From: Polytrichum commune
Taxonomy: Eukaryota > Streptophyta > Polytrichopsida > Polytrichales > Polytrichaceae
NCBI GenBank assembly: GCA_950295325.1
Contig: OX485809.1
Span: forward strand, 26,722,001 to 26,786,000
Direction of reading: 5' to 3'
DNA length: 64,000 nt
Notes under the pieces: generated by a model
Database searches by the model: none
Seen by the model: the letters and a program-made list of their open reading frames with translations, nothing else
Told to the model about the DNA's origin: nothing
Position numbers and translations under genes: made by a program
Shown: piece after piece, positions 1-11,799 of the stretch
Layout of the letters: the number at the start of each line of letters is the position of its first letter
How positions within the stretch are numbered: position 1 is the first letter of the stretch

Positions 1-259
1 CAAAACCTCATATTAGCACAACCCATCTCCCACCCAAACAAAAACTAATAATCTAGGCATTTGACATGTGTTACCATCTTCCTCCAACAACTTCATCCGA
101 ATACAGCCAGTGCACCTTACACAAACAATCATGATGGACTTGCACCCTCAAGCATGCCACACATGGTTCAAGTTGGACACCAAATTGTTGATGTATAAAT
201 CCATACACAACCTTGTCATGTTCCATAATTGAGTGCAAGATCAGTATATTAGGCACCTT

Positions 260-1694
260 TGTGAGCCCAAAATGGTGCCCACATGTGGTGATTAACTCTT
301 CGAAACCAATTTTAGTTTGACTTTGATGTGTTATGATTATTCACAAAACATAAAAAGAGTGAAGTGTGGTGTGGATTTAAGTTTAGGCTTTAGAATGTGT
401 TGTGTGATTATTTCAAGGATGAATTCAATAAGAGTATGCCTTGATAATGTGAGTAGGGAGTAAGGTGAAGCAAGGTGAGCTCCGCGGGTTAAATGCCCAC
501 TTTTGGATCCACCTTGGTAGTTTAGGAAGAAGGAAGCTTGGTGGAAGGGGATTAGTCCCTACTTTGAAGGTGAAGGTTAAGGGATTGTGATTGGAGGTGC
601 TAATCCTCTCACCCTATCCTCACCTTTCTCTCCCTCTCCCTCTCTCTCCCTTTTTGCTACTTAAGGTGTTTTCTCTCTCATTTTCCACTCTCTCCATCAA
701 GCGCTCTCAAGGGAGCAAGCTCTTAAAGAGCTTGGGCCAAGTGTGTAGGTTAGTAGTTTTAGTGGAGTTAATTAGTTAAGATCTCCCTCTTAAGTCCTCT
801 CAAGAGAGGTGAGCTCTTAGAGCTTGTGGCCACGTGTGTGGATTAGTTGATGATGTTAGGTAATTAGTTAGCTTATAAGTCGAAGAAGAAAAGAATTATC
901 AATTGTCCGACTAAACATCTTGAGGGGGCTACATCTAAGTGTATAACTAAAAAGGCTCGCATGTGGACCTTTGAGCAATTAGGTGATTAGGTGATTAGGT
1001 GATTAGGTGCTTAGAGTGAATTTAGTTTGGCTTGATTGAGTTAAGGCTAAGCCTTGAGGCTGCTGGACTGTGACTTCGACAAGGCTAAGCCTGAAGCTGC
1101 TGGACTGTGGATTCGATAAGGCTCAGCCTTGAAGCTGCTGGACTGGGGGTCCGGGAAGGTTAAGCCTGAAGCTGTTGGGCTGGGGGTTCGATAAGGCTCA
1201 GCCTTGAAGCTGCTGGACTTTGACTTCGACAAGGCTAAGCCTGAAGCTGCTGGACTGGGGGTTCGATAAGGCTCAGCCTTGAAGCTGCTGGACTTTGACT
1301 TCGACAAGGCTAAGCTTGAAGCTACTGGACTGGGGGTTCGATAAGGCTCAGCCTTGAAGCTGCTGGACTTTGACTTCGACAAGGCTAAGCCTGAAGCTGC
1401 TGGACTGGGGGTCCGGGAAGGCTAAGCCTTGAGGCTGCCCGAAGAGGGACTGATGTGAAGGCATTAGGCTGGTTATTGGGGGAGCCTAACCACATTGTGT
1501 GAACCCGAGAAACTAGTCAAGGCTGGTTCTAATTAACCATACATTAGTATTTTTAGAAACTATTACATTAAGAGTTTAGACTTGGTAGTGCAAGTCAAGT
1601 AGTTAAGGCATTAGTTTAATTAGAATCACGTGTGGCCTTAAAGGCAATTGTAATTGTGATTAACCATTGAGGGAGTGTTTTTTCAACACTTACA
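260..1694 (+). mobile_element. LTR (family A, copy 1)
   Basis: Similar along its length to 9598-11248. Both start with TG and CCCAAAATGG, share a TATGATTATT(C/T)ACAAAA stretch and AAAAAGAGTGAAG, have a TTAAGG core followed by a pyrimidine-rich leader, and end near ACACT..CA after an ACCATTGAGG motif. This copy carries an 8-bp AGGTGATT repeat (about 980-1012) and a large minisatellite. Orientation is inferred from the TATA-like core and the gag-like ORF that follows. The ends are approximate and no target duplication was found. The 260 bases before it show nothing recognisable. Confidence 0.6.
1043..1440. repeat. 37/38-bp minisatellite (75-bp dimer unit)
   Basis: Units beginning AAGGCT(A/C)AGCC start at 1043, 1081, 1118, 1156, 1193, 1231, 1268, 1306, 1343, 1381 and 1418, alternating 38 and 37 bp. 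Alternate units differ consistently (GACTTCGAC versus GGGGTTCGAT before the junction), so the true unit is a 75-bp dimer. Because 75 is a multiple of three, the reverse strand stays open and encodes a 25-residue repeat. I regard that as an artefact. Confidence 0.9.
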
Positions 1695-1728
1695 TCCTTT
1701 TTGGTAAAAATCGATCACTTATAAAAAA

Positions 1729-1902
1729 ATGGATAAAGGGGAATACTCTAGCAAGGGCAATGTGGAGGAAAGGGTGATCAAAGGCCAAAGGGGAATATCC
1801 TTGAGAACTTGTGTTGCCAAGGCCGCCGGTTGGGCCCTAAAAAAAGCCAACGCGACCACGAGCCAAGAGGCTACTTCTAATAAACAAAGTGATTCACAAT
1901 GA
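1729..1902 (+). CDS. Short gag-like ORF after LTR copy 1
   Basis: A 57-codon ORF starts MDKGEYSSKGNVEE about 35 bp after the LTR end and runs to TGA. It is basic and polar, with a RGISLRTCVAKAAGW core. Its position just downstream of an LTR fits the first codons of a retrotransposon gag, but I recognise no domain. It may be the surviving 5' end of an element whose remainder was lost or displaced by the hAT insertion that begins near 2220. Confidence 0.25.
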   Translation: MDKGEYSSKGNVEERVIKGQRGISLRTCVAKAAGWALKKANATTSQEATSNKQSDSQ

Positions 1903-2219
1903 CATGAATGCTTAAGGATGTGAAGAAATAGATTTTCACGTTACATACACTACATGTGATTCTCAAGACCATCACCCGGACTAGGACGCTTAAGGGTGGT
2001 GGGTTTGGCCTCACAACCTCTAATAGAACTTAAATGCACTAGTCCTTTGTTTTCCAAGCCACTACTTGACTACTGCTAGTTGCCCTCACATGTGCATACA
2101 TCCACTACCATTGCACTTAGAAACTATTTGGAGCAACATACATTAGAATTCATTTACTCTTATCTTCCATAGTGAACCCTTTGAGTTTTCCTATCTTATA
2201 TTGTTACTTTGGTAAAGGA

Positions 2220-4330
2220 GTGTATTCAAGGTGTAAGAGTTTGTGCAAACATGCGCACCACCAAGTCTAGGTGGGTTGTGAGCCGATTCCCTCAACTTGC
2301 TCTTCAAAAACGACAAGGAGTTGAATGTTCTCTCATTCTCCACACTTCCTAACACTTGTACATGGGCAATCTCAACAACTTACATGAACTCATAGAGCTT
2401 CGTTGAGCTGAGGGCATTGCAAGAAAATTTGCGCCAAGGTCGGGACATCATGTTCTTAGTCATCGATAAGGACATGGTAGCTTGAACATTTGATATCATA
2501 GTGATTTTGAAAAAGGAGCTTTGAAGCTCAAGGTTGCGGATATCAAGGGGTGGAGGCACCCACTCGTCAACATCCTTGGTCTCAATGTCTGTAGGTACCC
2601 ACAACTTCTTTGTTGTCCCATAGAATGTTCTCAATGTTGCAATATGCATAGAGTATTTAGCTTCAAATATACCAATATTTGGCCAACTAATACTTGGGGT
2701 AGCATATCCCTAGGGGATACATCACATCTTGGTGTGGGAAACATTTGTCTAATTATACTATAAGGTGTTTTGCTGCACTAGTGAGTTGTCGTTACACCTC
2801 ACCAAGGATCATCTCATGATCAATCTTGTTCACCTCTTTCCATTGCCCTAGGAAGGCCTAGGAAGACCTCATTGCAGCCATGTCAAAGACACTTGCAACC
2901 TTGAAGACAAGGTGGTCCTCCTCATGATTGTAAATAAAGCACCCACTCTTGCTCATTTACCAAGGATGTGTCATTTGCCAAGGACCTAAAGGTATTGAAC
3001 TCTTCTCCATGCAAAGTAAGCACTGGATCTACATACAATCGATATAGATTACCTTGGCAAATCTTTATTGCATAAATGAAATCCACAATGTAGCACGTTG
3101 GACTCTATACAAACTTAATGAGGGGATTTACATAATGAACATGGGCATTAAACAAGGTAAAACAAACATATTTTGCCAATCTAGGAGCATGAATAAGTTC
3201 TTATTTGATGTTGGCTCTTTGGGTGCATCCACCGCCATCTATGTCACCTCAGTTTGTATTCCTCAAGCACTCTCTTTGTTGGCTCAAGCATAGATATCCA
3301 ACGTGTCTTCACATTTATAGATATTTTGTTGCCTTTGGATTCCCAACAAGCTATAAGCTTTTGGAAATTGAGAGTACACTTGGGGGAGGAGCTAAAGTAA
3401 GAATATAGTGTTGCCAAGAGATCCTCCACATGTTCACCACCTTGAAATTTGAAAGGGTTTAAACATCAAGGTTGGTACGATGTGCCATATAATGGACACC
3501 CACCATGAAAGGTGCATGCTTGTTGATAAGGTGCACAATAATGCCCAATTTTGCACCTTGGAATGTGGACACCCCATCTATCCCAAATGTGATCAAACCC
3601 TTTCTAATTTTCTGCTCTTAGAGACCTCCAGTAGCACAAACAACATTGAAGATGACATTAGTGAGGTTATATGTTGTCCCTCCCTCGACAACTCTCTCTC
3701 TAGGGTAAGCAACAGAGTGAATCGCTTCCAATCTCTGTCGACATAACCATGGAAACTAATCTATGATTGAAAATCTACCAAAGTTGCCTCATCACATGAC
3801 AAACTCAAGAAGGTAACAACTTGCATGATCTCCTTTGTTTTATTTAACATTACACGCTCTATGGCTCGTGCCATCTCCTACCCACTATTGTCACTCCAAT
3901 GATGTTGTAGATTGTTCTTTAGTTTCAAGATTTCAAGCAACACACACATTTGTTTGTAGTCTATGATAGGTATTTCTTGAATGAGCAAGTGCAAAAAGGT
4001 GGCAAACTAAACCCACTTCTTTTTCCTAGCTCTAACCATGAACTCACCCACTTGTGCTTGAATGCTATCTATGGGTATGCCAGCAAAAAATCTCTCATTT
4101 TGATTGTGGGTTGAGTTGTGGTCTATGTATTTTTCCCCAATTGCTACCCCATGACCTAGGCTCTTTGCAGTTTTCCTCCCTTGATATTTCCACAAATTGT
4201 CACTCTTGGCCATTAATACTATTGACTTTTCATGGATTTTGGAACACTCTTTGCAAATTGCCTTGGTTGCTTCTTCATCCTTATAGATGGGCTTTGCCCA
4301 ACGAAAAAAGAAGGCAAGCAAAGGAGTTGG
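2220..4330 (-). pseudogene. hAT-superfamily transposase (BED/DUF4371-like), decayed
   Basis: The minus strand reads through in pieces as one plant hAT protein. The N-terminal part (4321-4007) has a BED-like pattern, W-KPI, C-EC, H and KSDNLWKYQGR. The middle part (about 3700-3440) contains GLITFGIDGVSTFQGAKLG and HYMAHRTNLDVQTLSNF. The next part (3429-3244) has LLATLYSYFSSSPK and VKTRWISMLEP. It is followed by YIVDFIYAIKICQGNLY near 3100-3030 and a C-terminal dimerisation motif, VENERTFNSLSFLKSKLR, near 2310-2260. Several frameshifts and stops break it, for example a TAA replacing a Gln codon after NLDV. Terminal inverted repeats were not found. hAT enzymes cut and paste DNA with 8-bp target duplications; this copy is inactive. 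Confidence 0.85.
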
Positions 4331-5560
4331 GATTGGTGATTCTTTTTATAGGACTTCTTTTTTTCACTACTCTCACCAATAAGAGTTGTCGGTTGTACAT
4401 TGCCCTCAAGAATGGGAACAACAATATCAGCAAGAGGCACTTGACTAGTGCTAGGATACTTGTGGCCATGGCCACAAGTATGGCTATGGCTATGGCTATG
4501 GCCAAGCCAAGGTAAAATACAAAAACAATTGTGATGCATACGAAGAAGACAAACAAGGATATGGTTCTCCACAAAAACAAATACAACTTCCAAGAAAGGG
4601 GTTTGAAACTTACAAGGCACTAACAAACAACACTTTCAACTACAATTGATGAAACCAACAATGATTTGAAACCACTAAACCATAACAACAATGGTTAAGC
4701 ACTTAAATGTCATACAACAAATCAACAACTTGCAAAACAACAAGAAATGTGTGAGGCCCTAAAAAACTAAAAGAAAGGGTTGTCAAGTGCAAGGACATGG
4801 GTGTGTGACGCAACCGCCTATAGAAAAAGGTATCCTACATCAAATTTCAGATTAGTGCCACTCAACCATGGCAAAAAATCCTAAACTAATGAAAACAACA
4901 ACAACACAAAGAGGAGGGTTGGAACTCTATGGCAAGAAATGTGCCACAACAACCATTGACCAATGCTCCCACTTTAATATTGTAGCTCTCTAGTAGCTTG
5001 GGCACTTATCCACCTAATAATTAATTAAAGTGTGAAAGTAAGTTTGGTAGCCCAAAAAAGAAAATTCTATAATTGGGCATATTCAAAAGGTAATTTAGAA
5101 TAAGTTAGACATTTATCCAAGTCATTCCTATAATTCATGGATGGTTTTCCTAATTTCATCTATGGGTTGCTACGATTAACATAAACACTTTCTTTAACCA
5201 ACATTCCTCACCCTAAAGTTTGTCTTTTACTTGTATGTTAGGGTTTTGCTTGGCAACAAATTTTGCTTTGTGTGAAAGTTATACGGAGTAGTGTGATTGT
5301 AGGCGCTCTTGGAATGCTATTTTTTTTTGGGACACTCAAACGAAATGGATTTCCCAAAAATTTAGGAACCCTGTAAAAATAATTATTTTATGCCCAAGTT
5401 GCTAAAGAACTACAATGAGAACAACAAAAAGATCATTAGAGACATAACCTCAAGATCACATAACCAAAAAAATCCCAAAAAAACAAAAAAAATCAACAAA
5501 AATATTCAAATCCAAAGGAAGGGTAAGAACTTATTTGCATTTTGAAACTCAAATGGCAAT
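4331..5560. other. AT-rich sequence without recognisable genes
   Basis: Contains a short hexanucleotide run of GGCTAT near 4479-4502 and A-rich stretches. Overlapping open frames here are antisense to the hAT protein or are low-complexity and are not credible genes. The right end of the hAT element probably lies within this stretch. Confidence 0.4.
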
Positions 5561-5639
5561 TGGAGAGGAGATTGTGCCGCCATGCAATCCATATTCCCTG
5601 ATCTCACACCTTAATGGTTTGTTGGTATAAAGTGGGTAG

Positions 5640-6380
5640 ATGATTATGTGGCCACTAGAGCATGTAATGGCCATTGTGAATGGGAGCAGGTCTCAAGCTA
5701 AAGAGGACGACCATGGTGAACTAGAGCAAGCCATGGCGAATAGAAGGACGGCTACAATGAACATGAGGATGACCACGGCAAACTGCAACATGCCATAGCG
5801 AATTAAAGCAAGCCATGGCAAATAGAAAGACGGCCATGACAAACAAGGGGACCACCACAACAACCAACGGGAGGAACCGGTGAACATGAGGAAACAGTGA
5901 GGAAGAGGAAGAACACAACGGTGAAAAGGAGGAACATGGCAATCTAGTTGAGGATGATTGCGACGATCACTAAGAGGAGGAGGAAGAACGCGATGATTAG
6001 CGATAGCAGGACGACGACAACAAACGTGACAATCAACAACAACAACAACATGACGATCACAAAGAAGAAGAGCACGAACTTGGTGAATGTGAAAATCAAC
6101 AACAACAAGAGGACAATCACCAGGAGGGCGATAAGGAACAGGAGACAACAATCTGCAATAACATCAACATGCCGATCACTAGGAAGAGGATGAACGTGAC
6201 AATGAGCATGAAGAGGAGGTCATGTGCAAGGAAGACCACCGTGAACATCGATGTGAAATGAATACGAAGTGAAGACACGCACCAGGGGATGGGGCTATAG
6301 GAGTGGGAGGATGATACTAGAGGAATGGGAGCGGGAGCAAAAACAAGGTCAAACTTCGAAGTGTGGAGGAGGAACAAATT
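5640..6380. repeat. Purine-rich cryptic repeat region
   Basis: Degenerate reiteration of GACGA, AACATGAGGA and AACAACAAC words over about 700 bp. All six frames contain long open stretches because of the composition. The Val/His/Leu-rich minus-strand reading and the Asn/Thr/Lys-rich plus-strand reading have no domain logic. Confidence 0.5.
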
Positions 6381-6456
6381 GAAGGAGAGGTGGCCGCCTC
6401 CTAGAGGTGGCTACCCCCGACATTGGAGAGTTGGCCCCACACTACTGGAGAGGAAG

Positions 6457-6878
6457 CACGGGGAAGTCACTCCATTGTAAAGTTGAACAACCACGTGCAA
6501 ACACTTTACATGTAAAACATCCTACTTTTTACATAAAGCATTGCCAAAATGGGTCAAACTTTTATCAATTTTTTTCATGAGTAGATATACACGGTACCTT
6601 TTACATAATAAAAATGGTACCTAAATTTGATGACTTGTTTTTTTTTAATAAAACATACCGTTTCTAACTAGAATGACATAGAATTGAACTAAAAAAATGA
6701 TTGCAAAAAAGGAAGATGATTGAAATTTTCAAAAAAATATAAAAAAGATACTATCAATGGTTATGTATATGTAGAAAAAATATCTTAAATTTTAAAATTA
6801 TCTATGGCATGTAATATAGGGGTAGCAAACTTTATTCACACATGGTGTTCAACTTGACAATGGAGTGAACTCGCTGTG
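6457..6878. mobile_element. hAT-type MITE (family M1, copy A)
   Basis: A 422-bp AT-rich element with long terminal inverted repeats. The left end reads CACGGGGAAGTCACTCCATT and the right end reads inward as the same family (TTCACTCCATTGTCAAGTTG). It is flanked by a perfect 8-bp direct repeat, AGAGGAAG, at 6449-6456 and 6879-6886. Eight-base duplications are typical of hAT. No coding capacity. A second copy is at 42421-42826. Confidence 0.9.
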
Positions 6879-6886
6879 AGAGGAAG

Positions 6887-7780
6887 GAGCAGGGAAACTT
6901 GGCTAGAAGGTGGAGCCAATTATTCGATTTGAATAGCTAGTGGGGGTTGCCAAGGGAGAAGGAATGGGCTCTTGGACCCTTCATTGTAGGATGAATTGTG
7001 GCTTCATCCACAATTGTGAAAGCGCCATGTGGTGGCCACCCATGGCCCTCTTACATTGGCCATCCCACTATCCACATCAACGGCCAACAAGTTTTTGGCT
7101 TCCCAATACAAAATGCAATTGGGGAGCCCTTCATTAATTTAGCACCGAAGGGGTGACACATAGCAAAAAAAAACCACCACACAATCAAATAAATGAATGT
7201 TGTAGTGTGTATATTTGGCTCACTCACTGTATGAAATTGTTAACTTTCTTTTTTCCTAGGGGTGCATGTTACTATATAATTGCCATTCATGTTGAGGGCA
7301 TGGTAGTCATCCCCCTTTCTACATAAATCATGTTTGGCACTCACACATAGACATTACTTCAAACATGATAGCTAACTCCCGGGCATTTTGATGTCTCATA
7401 GTTTATGCATATATATATGTGTCCAAGCTTTTTTTTGGAGGGTGGCTATCTATATGATATTTTTTATTTTGTCCCATTATCTTACCCCTTGGAAGTTTGA
7501 ACTTAAGGTTTTTCCATTTAAAACCAATTTAATGTTAATTCAAAAATTACAATAATTTAGATAGGCTATAGCCAGAAACTTATGATTTTCTGAGTATATC
7601 CCATCCATAACGTTGTCCCACGATTCTAATGCCAAATAACATACCATTTATTTATACCTCATATTATATTATTAAAAAATAAAATTGATTTCTATGTAAT
7701 ATTTTTGTTATATGTTTTATCATCTATCTTCATTGTTCCATTTTGGTCATCTTATGAACACTTGTACTAATCTATCATTA
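6887..7780. other. AT-rich intergenic sequence
   Basis: No credible coding frame. It contains simple TATATA runs near 7410. Nothing else recognised. Confidence 0.35.
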
Positions 7781-7786
7781 GAATGA

Positions 7787-8160
7787 CAAAGATAATTTTA
7801 AATGGTAAGTCACAAAATTATAACCTCAATATTAATGAGGATTTTGTAATGTTTTTGACCTCCAAGTTAATTATGTGCTTGGTTTCACTTCCGGAATGAC
7901 ATCCCAATCAATTTCTTATTTACTAATTGGAAGTGCACATATATATATATATATGATTTTAAACCTTGAAGGTGAAGTGCATTCAATATGGGATTTGTAG
8001 TCAAGCAACCTTCAAGAATGCAAGGGCAATGTTTTTTAAAAAAAATAGGCAGGATGGGCAACAATTTTTGGTCGGGTTAGGAAATTTCTTTAGAGGGTTG
8101 CCCCAACCCGGATTTGACATCCCCGAAAGTTTGTGAGGGGGTATTTAACGTCCTCCCATA
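7787..8160 (+). repeat. Dispersed repeat fragment (family R4, copy 1)
   Basis: Shares ordered blocks with 51538-51790 and 21575-21730: a TTTTAAATGGTAAGTCACA block, TTTTGACCTCCAAGTTAATT, CCCAATCAATT, and GGTGAAGTGCA then CAAGCAACCTTCAAGAA. It looks like a terminal or promoter fragment of a retroelement. Includes an (AT)n run near 7941-7953. Confidence 0.55.
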
Positions 8161-9597
8161 TTAATTTCTTCAAAATAATTGGACCAATAATGATAGATTG
8201 GCAACGCATGATGCACCCACTTGCTTCTATATGAGGCATTTATTTTTTATGTCTAACACCCTTTATATTATTGCCTTAAGTATTAGATTAGATTGGGATT
8301 ATTTAGAACTACTAAAACTTGGTATTTTTAAAACCCTTGAGACAAGGAGCTGAAGACGTAAGGTAGTGTCTAAAGTGGTTCATCTCATCCGCAAAGATGA
8401 ATAAACTTACACTAATGAAAATACATTAGTGCCACGAATCCCCGGCCGAGGAATTCTAGACAACACACCACATTTGTACTTGTCTGATAGGCTCACTTAC
8501 CAAGGCTGATTTATTTGGAAGTTTGAAAGAGGATGATGAATATGATTATAATCATATAAGGATTGATGATTCTAGTGCACAAGGTGGTGACAAAAAAAAT
8601 TATAGTATTGGAAAAGACAATTCAAACATGGACCATGATATTGTCATAGACACAAAATTGATGCAATTGTAAGTTGAAAATGATTTACATGAAGATGTGG
8701 AGTTACAAAGTGAGCTTTGATATGCCTTAGATGTTTGAAATAATGAACATGAAAATGTTGAATTGTCTTCTCAATCTAATGTAAAGTTCATTATGACTTA
8801 TGTAAGAATAGGGGGAGTCTAGATTATTCAAATGTACATTTGTAAGTCAATTAAATGGTGTGGTGATAATTGCTATTCCGATTGAAATAACAACTCACAA
8901 GATTGGCCAAATCGGTGGACTACTTTAGTGCCTTCAAGAATTTACCTTATATCTCTTGCAATCATCCAAATGCATCACATTCATCCATGCAAACTACCTT
9001 AAGTTCATCCTAAGTCAATCCTTTCATTTCTCACAAAATCATTTTTCATCAAACTTAAATCATCCTAATTTCACCTAAAAGTCATCCATCTATAGCCGAC
9101 TTCACACTACCTACCTTTATTCTAAGCCCCTAAATTCAAGGGTTTTCATTCGCCACCGTCTTGATCAAACGGCCTTCGCACACGCCTTCATCTGCATTCA
9201 TCTTCATCCGCATGCGCCTTAATCCGCTCATACATTCATCCGCCCACGCCTTCCGGACTCTCAAGTATTGCCTAATCATCTAACAATGTTAACTGACTGT
9301 TATTAATCTCACTCCTAACAACTAACTTCATTTCTTAACTAGACAATGAACCTTAATTCAAACCACGAGCAGTATGAATGGCTCACGCATGCCTCTTGGA
9401 TCACCTTGTCAGCTGTATTTTATAGCTTTTCTACGGTGCCCCATAGTCTTCTCATTTGGTTTGGATTCCTCATCAATGTCTTACATGATTTCCCCTTGTA
9501 ATCATCTTCCTTGTGTTAGAAGACGCACACTGTATGCATGGCAATTCCCACTCATCAAAATCTTCTTCATACCAAATATGTTCACCTCATATGACCA
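8161..9597. other. Unassigned sequence with weak coding trace and pyrimidine-rich repeats
   Basis: Around 8504-8670 an acidic open stretch (FGSLKEDDEYDYNHIRIDD) could be a transposon relic, but I cannot assign it. From about 8940 to 9260 the plus strand is rich in degenerate TTCATCC words, including several copies of CATTCATCCGC-like units near 9190-9250. Confidence 0.35.
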
Positions 9598-11248
9598 TGT
9601 TCGCCCAAAATGGGTCCACATGTTTGTTTTAACTCTTGTAAACCATTACAAGTGATGTTTTAGTGTTTTATGATTATTTACAAAAATATAAAAAGAGTGA
9701 AGCTTGAAAAAAGCTAGGTTTAAGCATTAGGCTTATTTGGAGTGGATTGATTAAAAATGTAGTAGTAAAAGGAAGCTCCGTAGTTGGTGAGCGTAGTAGG
9801 TAGAGATCCAAGGGTAGTTAAATGATTAAATTAGGACCTTTGGTGTTTGTTTTAGGAAAATGGCTCAAAAGATAAAATGAGAGCCTACAAAGTAGGAGGA
9901 GATTTCGAAGGCTTATCGTGAGCCTTGAGGGTGCTCACCTCCTCGAACTCACTATTTAAGGCCTCGTTCTTCCCTCACTCCTCCTTTCTTTCCTTCATAC
10001 TCCTTGGTAACCCATGTGTTATAAGTGTGGGTGCGTGGGAAGCAAGATAGGAGCACGTGTGTGTGCATGAGTGTAAGGTTAGGAGCCAAGGCTAGTTGGC
10101 CTTGAAGAGGGTTTGACCTCTTGTTAGTAATAATTGGGCGTGAATGATTTAAAGTTCAATTTATGGCTTTGTTTGAATACTTGGATTTACATTTATTAGC
10201 CTTATACTTATGCGGATGTGCAAAGTCTCTTGTGGGAACATTTAGTTTTGTTGGACTTACAAAGTTATATTATTGAAGTATGTGAGCTTGTGTGTTTGTG
10301 GAGTAAGAGAGAGGCACGTAGGTATGCGAGGTTATAAGGTGAAGAATCAAGATCAATTAGTCTTGAAGATTAGTCTTACATTATTAGATGTGGTTTAGAC
10401 TCAAGGCATTCATTATTGCATATTCATGTAGAGGACTTCATTACCTACTCATGGATACCAGAAACTCATTTTTTGGACTTTATATGAATTTTTGAAACCC
10501 AAAAAACCGAGACTATGTCCAAACTTCCAAAAACTAGTGAAAAAATGCAGATTCGAAGGGAACAGCGTAGAATTGCGACCATATACTTTTTGGCAGTAGA
10601 AATATTATTGCATATTCATGTAGAGGACTTCATTACCTATCCATGGATACCAAGACCTCATTTTTGGGACTTCACATGAATTTTTGAGACCCAAAAAACC
10701 AAGACTATGTCCAAACTTTCAAAAACTAGTGAAAAAGTGCAGATTCAAAGGGAACAGCGTAGAATTGCGACCATATACTTTTTGGCAGTAGAAATATTAT
10801 TGCATATTCATGTAGAGGACTTCATTACCTATCCATGGATACCAAGAACTCATTTTTTGGACTTCATATGAATTTTTGAGAGCCAAAAAACCAAGACTAT
10901 GTCCAAACTTCAAAAAAATAATGAAAAAGTGCAGATTCAAAGGGAACAGCGTAGAATTGCGACCATATACTTTTTGGCAGTAGAAATATTATTGCATATT
11001 CATGTAGAGGACTTCATTACCTATCCATGGATACCAAGAACTCATTTATTGGATTTCATATAAATTTTTGAGAGCTAAAAAACCGAGACTATGTCCAAAC
11101 TTCTAAAAAAATAGTGATACACTCTTATAGTTTTTGACTTATGATGTTTAGACTTAAAGTGTTGGATTCATTAGGTAGGAAGGGGTGTGTGTAACCTTTG
11201 AATGTATTGGTGATTGACCATTGAGGTAAATGTTTTTAAACACTCGCA
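9598..11248 (+). mobile_element. LTR (family A, copy 2)
   Basis: Homologous to 260-1694 at both ends and in the promoter-like core (CTATTTAAGG followed by a pyrimidine-rich leader at about 9950-10010). The middle differs: instead of the 37/38-bp minisatellite it contains a 192-bp tandem array. It could be the 3' LTR of the element begun at 260 or an independent insertion. No target duplication was found to decide. Confidence 0.6.
10412..11112. repeat. 192-bp tandem repeat, about 3.6 copies
   Basis: The phrase ATTGCATATTCATGTAGAGG recurs at exactly 192-bp spacing (TTG at 10416, 10608, 10800 and 10992). Units are nearly identical, each containing CAGCGTAGAATTGCGACC, and the last unit is partial. 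The near-identity suggests recent expansion. Confidence 0.95.
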
Positions 11249-11329
11249 CTCTTTTGGTTGAAATAATTATACATTGAAATATCAAGAAGGAGTTACTACG
11301 TATCATTCCAACATTTTCCATTCGGGCTA

Positions 11330-11795
11330 GGATAAAATTAAGGGTAGCGAACTTTGGGTGACAGACCCCCCCCCAAAAAAAGTTATTAACCACGATATGA
11401 ATAAACCAAATTGACAACTGCGCTTTCTGCTCATCTTCTGCTTACCATCATGGCTTATTATGGGATATATTCTCTTGAAAGTCCTAGGTGAATCGCATGA
11501 AATATAACACCGTAGCGCCTACAAATACATTATATAAGTTAGCTTTCATGACTATCGTTTTCACCTTCATGAAGTTGACATCCATGACATTACTTTCTCG
11601 AAGCTTTAAAGTGAGTTTTTTCTTTGTGATGCCCGAATCTTGCTCCGCCTTGCCCATCGAGGTACTTATTGTCCATGACACACCTCTTATAAGGCCCAAC
11701 CGTCCTATGGCTAGGAATTTCACATCCACGTCCATTATGCCACGTCTTATGATGGTCACATGACGGTCACGTGACCCTAGACCAAAAGATGTCAC
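11330..11795 (-). pseudogene. LTR-retrotransposon polyprotein fragment (protease/linker-like region)
   Basis: The minus strand reads DVDVKFLAIGRLGLI, then KKLTLKLRESNVMDVNFMK, ANLYNVFVGATVLYFMRFT and, past stops, DFQEN and QLSIWFIHIV. The string NVxVGxxVLYxMxFTxDFxE resembles a segment seen in plant retroelement polyproteins downstream of gag. This is from memory of such proteins, not a search. Stops and a frameshift make it non-functional. It probably belongs to the same minus-strand element as the gag at 13.4-15.2 kb. Confidence 0.45.
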
Positions 11796-11799
11796 GTCA

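Noticed and set aside
1047-1382. A 111-codon minus-strand frame with 25-residue SKSxSSSFKAEPYR repeats
   Set aside because: It is the in-frame reading of the 75-bp minisatellite; open only because 75 is divisible by three.
4054-4626. Overlapping long frames on both strands (153, 135 and 101 codons)
   Set aside because: Antisense or upstream shadows of the minus-strand hAT gene, with the hexanucleotide repeat inflating the open length.
5693-6151. A 152-codon minus-strand frame
   Set aside because: Low-complexity Val/His/Leu/Pro reading of a purine-rich repeat region; no domain and other frames equally open.
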